A stretch of DNA of 64,000 nucleotides from positions 62,001 to 126,000 of the forward strand of contig JBGANS010000001.1 of assembly GCA_044222195.1 (NCBI GenBank). Reading direction: 5' to 3'. This DNA is from JAHBXE01 sp044222195. Its GTDB lineage: Bacteria; Planctomycetota; Phycisphaerae; Phycisphaerales; UBA1924. The notes under the pieces are model-generated. The model made no database searches, was not told the origin of the DNA, and was given only the letters and a program-made list of their open reading frames with translations. This document shows, piece by piece, positions 62,215-64,000 of the stretch (the stretch's first letter is position 1; each line of letters starts with the position of its first letter). The position numbers and the translations under genes are program-made.

Positions 62215-64000
62215 ATGTGGATGATCGTCTTCACCCTCGCCGTCGTCGGCGCCACCGCCTACATCTGGTGCACCCGCGGCTTCTTCTCCTCGCTGATTCA
62301 CATGGTCTGCGTCATCGCCGCCGGCGCCATCGCCTTTGGCGTCTGGGAGCTGCTCGCCGAGATCCTGCGTGAAAAAGCCCCCGAGCGCGGCGGCATGTCG
62401 TGGATCTCCGGCGCCGCCATGGGCCTCTCGCTCGCCCTCCCCTTTGCGATCAGCCTCGCCATTCTCCGCGGCGTCATCGACAAGATCCTCCCCGCCAACG
62501 CCCAGTGCGAAAAGGTCGCGGACTATGTCGGCGGCGGCGTCTGTGGCGTCATCTCCGGCGTCATCTCCGCGGGCATCCTGGTTCTCTCCACCGGCATGCT
62601 CCGCACCGATCCGGACTTCCTCGGCTACCAGGCCGCCAGTTACACCGGCGGTGTCGGGCGCGGCAGCATCGAAAAGAGCAAGGACTCCATGGTCCCGTGG
62701 GTGGACCGGATCGTCGCCGGGATGTACTCCCAGCTCTCGCTCACGACGTTCCGCTCGAGCGAACCGCTCGCCAAGTGGTACCCGGACCTGGCCACCTATC
62801 CCGGCGAACTCCGCCTGACGTTCGAAGGCAAGAGCCGCAACGCCGTCGCGCGGCGCGATGTCAGCCTGCTCTCGTGGTACACCGTCGGCAATACAACCCA
62901 GGGCGCCCCGATCCGCTCCCTGCTTTCCGACAAGTGGTCGGACAACGCCCAGAAAATCAGCGACCTCAACGGCGACGAGATTTCGGGCAACCACTACCTC
63001 GCGGGATTTACCTGCAAGTTCAAGGCCGCGGCACGCGAGAAGACCGGCTCGTTCTTCATCGGCAACTCGCAGGTGCGACTGGTGATCGCGGCGACCGACG
63101 ACGATGAGAACCCGGAGACGCGGGCCCTGCACCCGATCGCCGTGGTGAGCCGGACGGACAGCGCGACGCGCGTGGCCTACGCCCGCTTCCGCTACGACAG
63201 CGACAACATGTACTTTTCGAGCGTCGGCGCCGAGTCCGAGCCGACGTTCGCGTTCGAGTTCGCGATCCCCGCGGGGTTCAAGCCCCTCGCGCTCTATGTC
63301 AAAGGCGTCCGCTTGATGCCCGAGGGTGGCTTTGAAAAGCCCTTCAAGGCCTACGCGACCACCTCTGAACGCGACACGCAGATTGAAGACGGCGACTTCC
63401 CGAACATGGGCGGCGTCGGCCCGATCCTCGGGCCCGACGGCAAGCCCGTGCAGGACACCAACGTTGTCTCCGGCCCGATTGCCAATCCCGTTACCGTGTC
63501 CAACTCCATCGGTTTCACGGTGCAGAAGGGCACCGAGGGCGGGAGCCTGACGGTCGTGGACGACGGCAAGGGCTGGTCGATCCAGGATGGAACATCCAAG
63601 ATCAAGCGTGGCGGCAACACCGCCGGCTTGGAGAAGGCCCTGCGCATCGACCGGTTCTCGGTCAACCAGGACACGGCCCTGGTCAAGATCATCGTGACTC
63701 CCTCGCAGCGCAGCGAAGAGTTCGTCAAGGCGATGGAGTCGGCGGATGTGAACGCGATCCCCCTCGTTGAGGACACCAACGGCACGACCTACCAGGCCAT
63801 CGGGTACATCTACCGCGACACGAGCAAGATCGAAATCCGCTACACCCAGAGCACACCGCTCAAGAACTTCGGCGAGGCCCCGCGCGTCACCCGCAACACG
63901 CCGGACAAGGAACTCACCCTCCTGTTCGTCGTGAACAACGGGGTGGACCTCATCAACTTCCGCGTCGGTGAGACGGTGCTCCAGAGCTGGCCGTCCAACC
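62215..64000 (+). CDS. CvpA-like membrane domain with long extracytoplasmic region, 3'-truncated
   Basis: Open from the ATG (GGAG upstream) to the window edge, at least 595 residues. The first 135 residues form four hydrophobic helices (MWMIVFTLAVVGATAYI; FFSSLIHMVCVIAAGAIAF; WISGAAMGLSLALPFAISLAI; GGGVCGVISGVISAGILVL), in the CvpA/colicin V production arrangement including the G-rich fourth helix. A large soluble region with beta character follows (FRVG, SSVGAESEPTFAFEFAIPAGFKPL) and no recognised domain. Probably co-transcribed with the ATPase 57 nt upstream. The C-terminus is not visible. Confidence 0.75.
   Translation, partial: MWMIVFTLAVVGATAYIWCTRGFFSSLIHMVCVIAAGAIAFGVWELLAEILREKAPERGGMSWISGAAMGLSLALPFAISLAILRGVIDKILPANAQCEKVADYVGGGVCGVISGVISAGILVLSTGMLRTDPDFLGYQAASYTGGVGRGSIEKSKDSMVPWVDRIVAGMYSQLSLTTFRSSEPLAKWYPDLATYPGELRLTFEGKSRNAVARRDVSLLSWYTVGNTTQGAPIRSLLSDKWSDNAQKISDLNGDEISGNHYLAGFTCKFKAAAREKTGSFFIGNSQVRLVIAATDDDENPETRALHPIAVVSRTDSATRVAYARFRYDSDNMYFSSVGAESEPTFAFEFAIPAGFKPLALYVKGVRLMPEGGFEKPFKAYATTSERDTQIEDGDFPNMGGVGPILGPDGKPVQDTNVVSGPIANPVTVSNSIGFTVQKGTEGGSLTVVDDGKGWSIQDGTSKIKRGGNTAGLEKALRIDRFSVNQDTALVKIIVTPSQRSEEFVKAMESADVNAIPLVEDTNGTTYQAIGYIYRDTSKIEIRYTQSTPLKNFGEAPRVTRNTPDKELTLLFVVNNGVDLINFRVGETVLQSWPSN

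Overview
The window reads as chromosome from a GC-rich planctomycete of the class Phycisphaerae (order Phycisphaerales is my best guess). The main reason is eight secreted proteins that end in a duplicated, cysteine-bearing dockerin-like module (YANCDxSTxxPxLTxNDFQCFLNxFAAGC). I know this module as the 'GC-type dockerin' of that group. Also consistent are a DUF1559-style prepilin, small membrane proteins with a CPxCGYxLxG...CPECG zinc ribbon, and tandem clpP genes. Nearly all the sequence is coding and strand switches are frequent. I see no rRNA, tRNA, insertion sequence, prophage or CRISPR array; the one certain RNA gene is tmRNA.

Layout. 1-5.4 kb: truncated prepilin and ispD on the minus strand, then two secreted proteins of unknown function and a response regulator. 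5.4-6.2 kb: ssrA (tmRNA) and a small channel-like membrane protein. 6.4-15.8 kb: first cluster of dockerin proteins (reprolysin-like metalloprotease, a protein with cysteine-rich repeats, two tandem sugar-dehydrogenase-like propellers), with a VKOR-Dsb disulfide oxidase among them. 15.8-20.2 kb: minus-strand run of a degenerate GGDEF/HD-GYP regulator, a zinc-ribbon membrane protein, an outer-membrane barrel and an aldo/keto reductase. 20.3-24.5 kb: large dockerin protein and a convergent glycosyltransferase. 24.5-30.6 kb: co-oriented metabolic genes pdxJ, a DinB-like gene, a GNAT gene, a serpin, dapA and folC. 30.8-38.4 kb: mostly minus-strand housekeeping (peroxiredoxin, thioesterase, acnA, an unusually long lepB). 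38.5-41.8 kb: three more secreted genes, two of them RCC1-type propellers in a less GC-rich stretch. 41.8-46.1 kb: a tight five-gene minus-strand unit with two ketosynthases and an O-methyltransferase. 46.2-51.8 kb: a beta-lactamase-fold exported protein, clpP1-clpP2 and another dockerin protein. 51.8-57.9 kb: dienelactone hydrolase, a P-loop/deoxyribosyltransferase-like fusion, Mn-type SOD, a divergent structured leader and sigma factor, and an FkbM methyltransferase. 58.1-64 kb: PilT, a YbjN-like secreted protein, a membrane-embedded degenerate GspE/PilB-like ATPase and a CvpA-like protein that runs off the end.

How the genes fit together. The dockerin proteins are exported and cysteine-paired, and the VKOR-Dsb protein encoded among them is a plausible oxidase for them; no cohesin or sorting enzyme is visible here. 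The last 6 kb looks like part of an envelope or type IV pilus-related system and may relate to the prepilin at the opposite edge. About a dozen genes lack a Shine-Dalgarno sequence and instead carry a TAnnnT box 5-9 nt before the start codon, which suggests leaderless transcripts. Starts were chosen from Shine-Dalgarno matches, signal peptides and family alignment from memory; no database search was possible.
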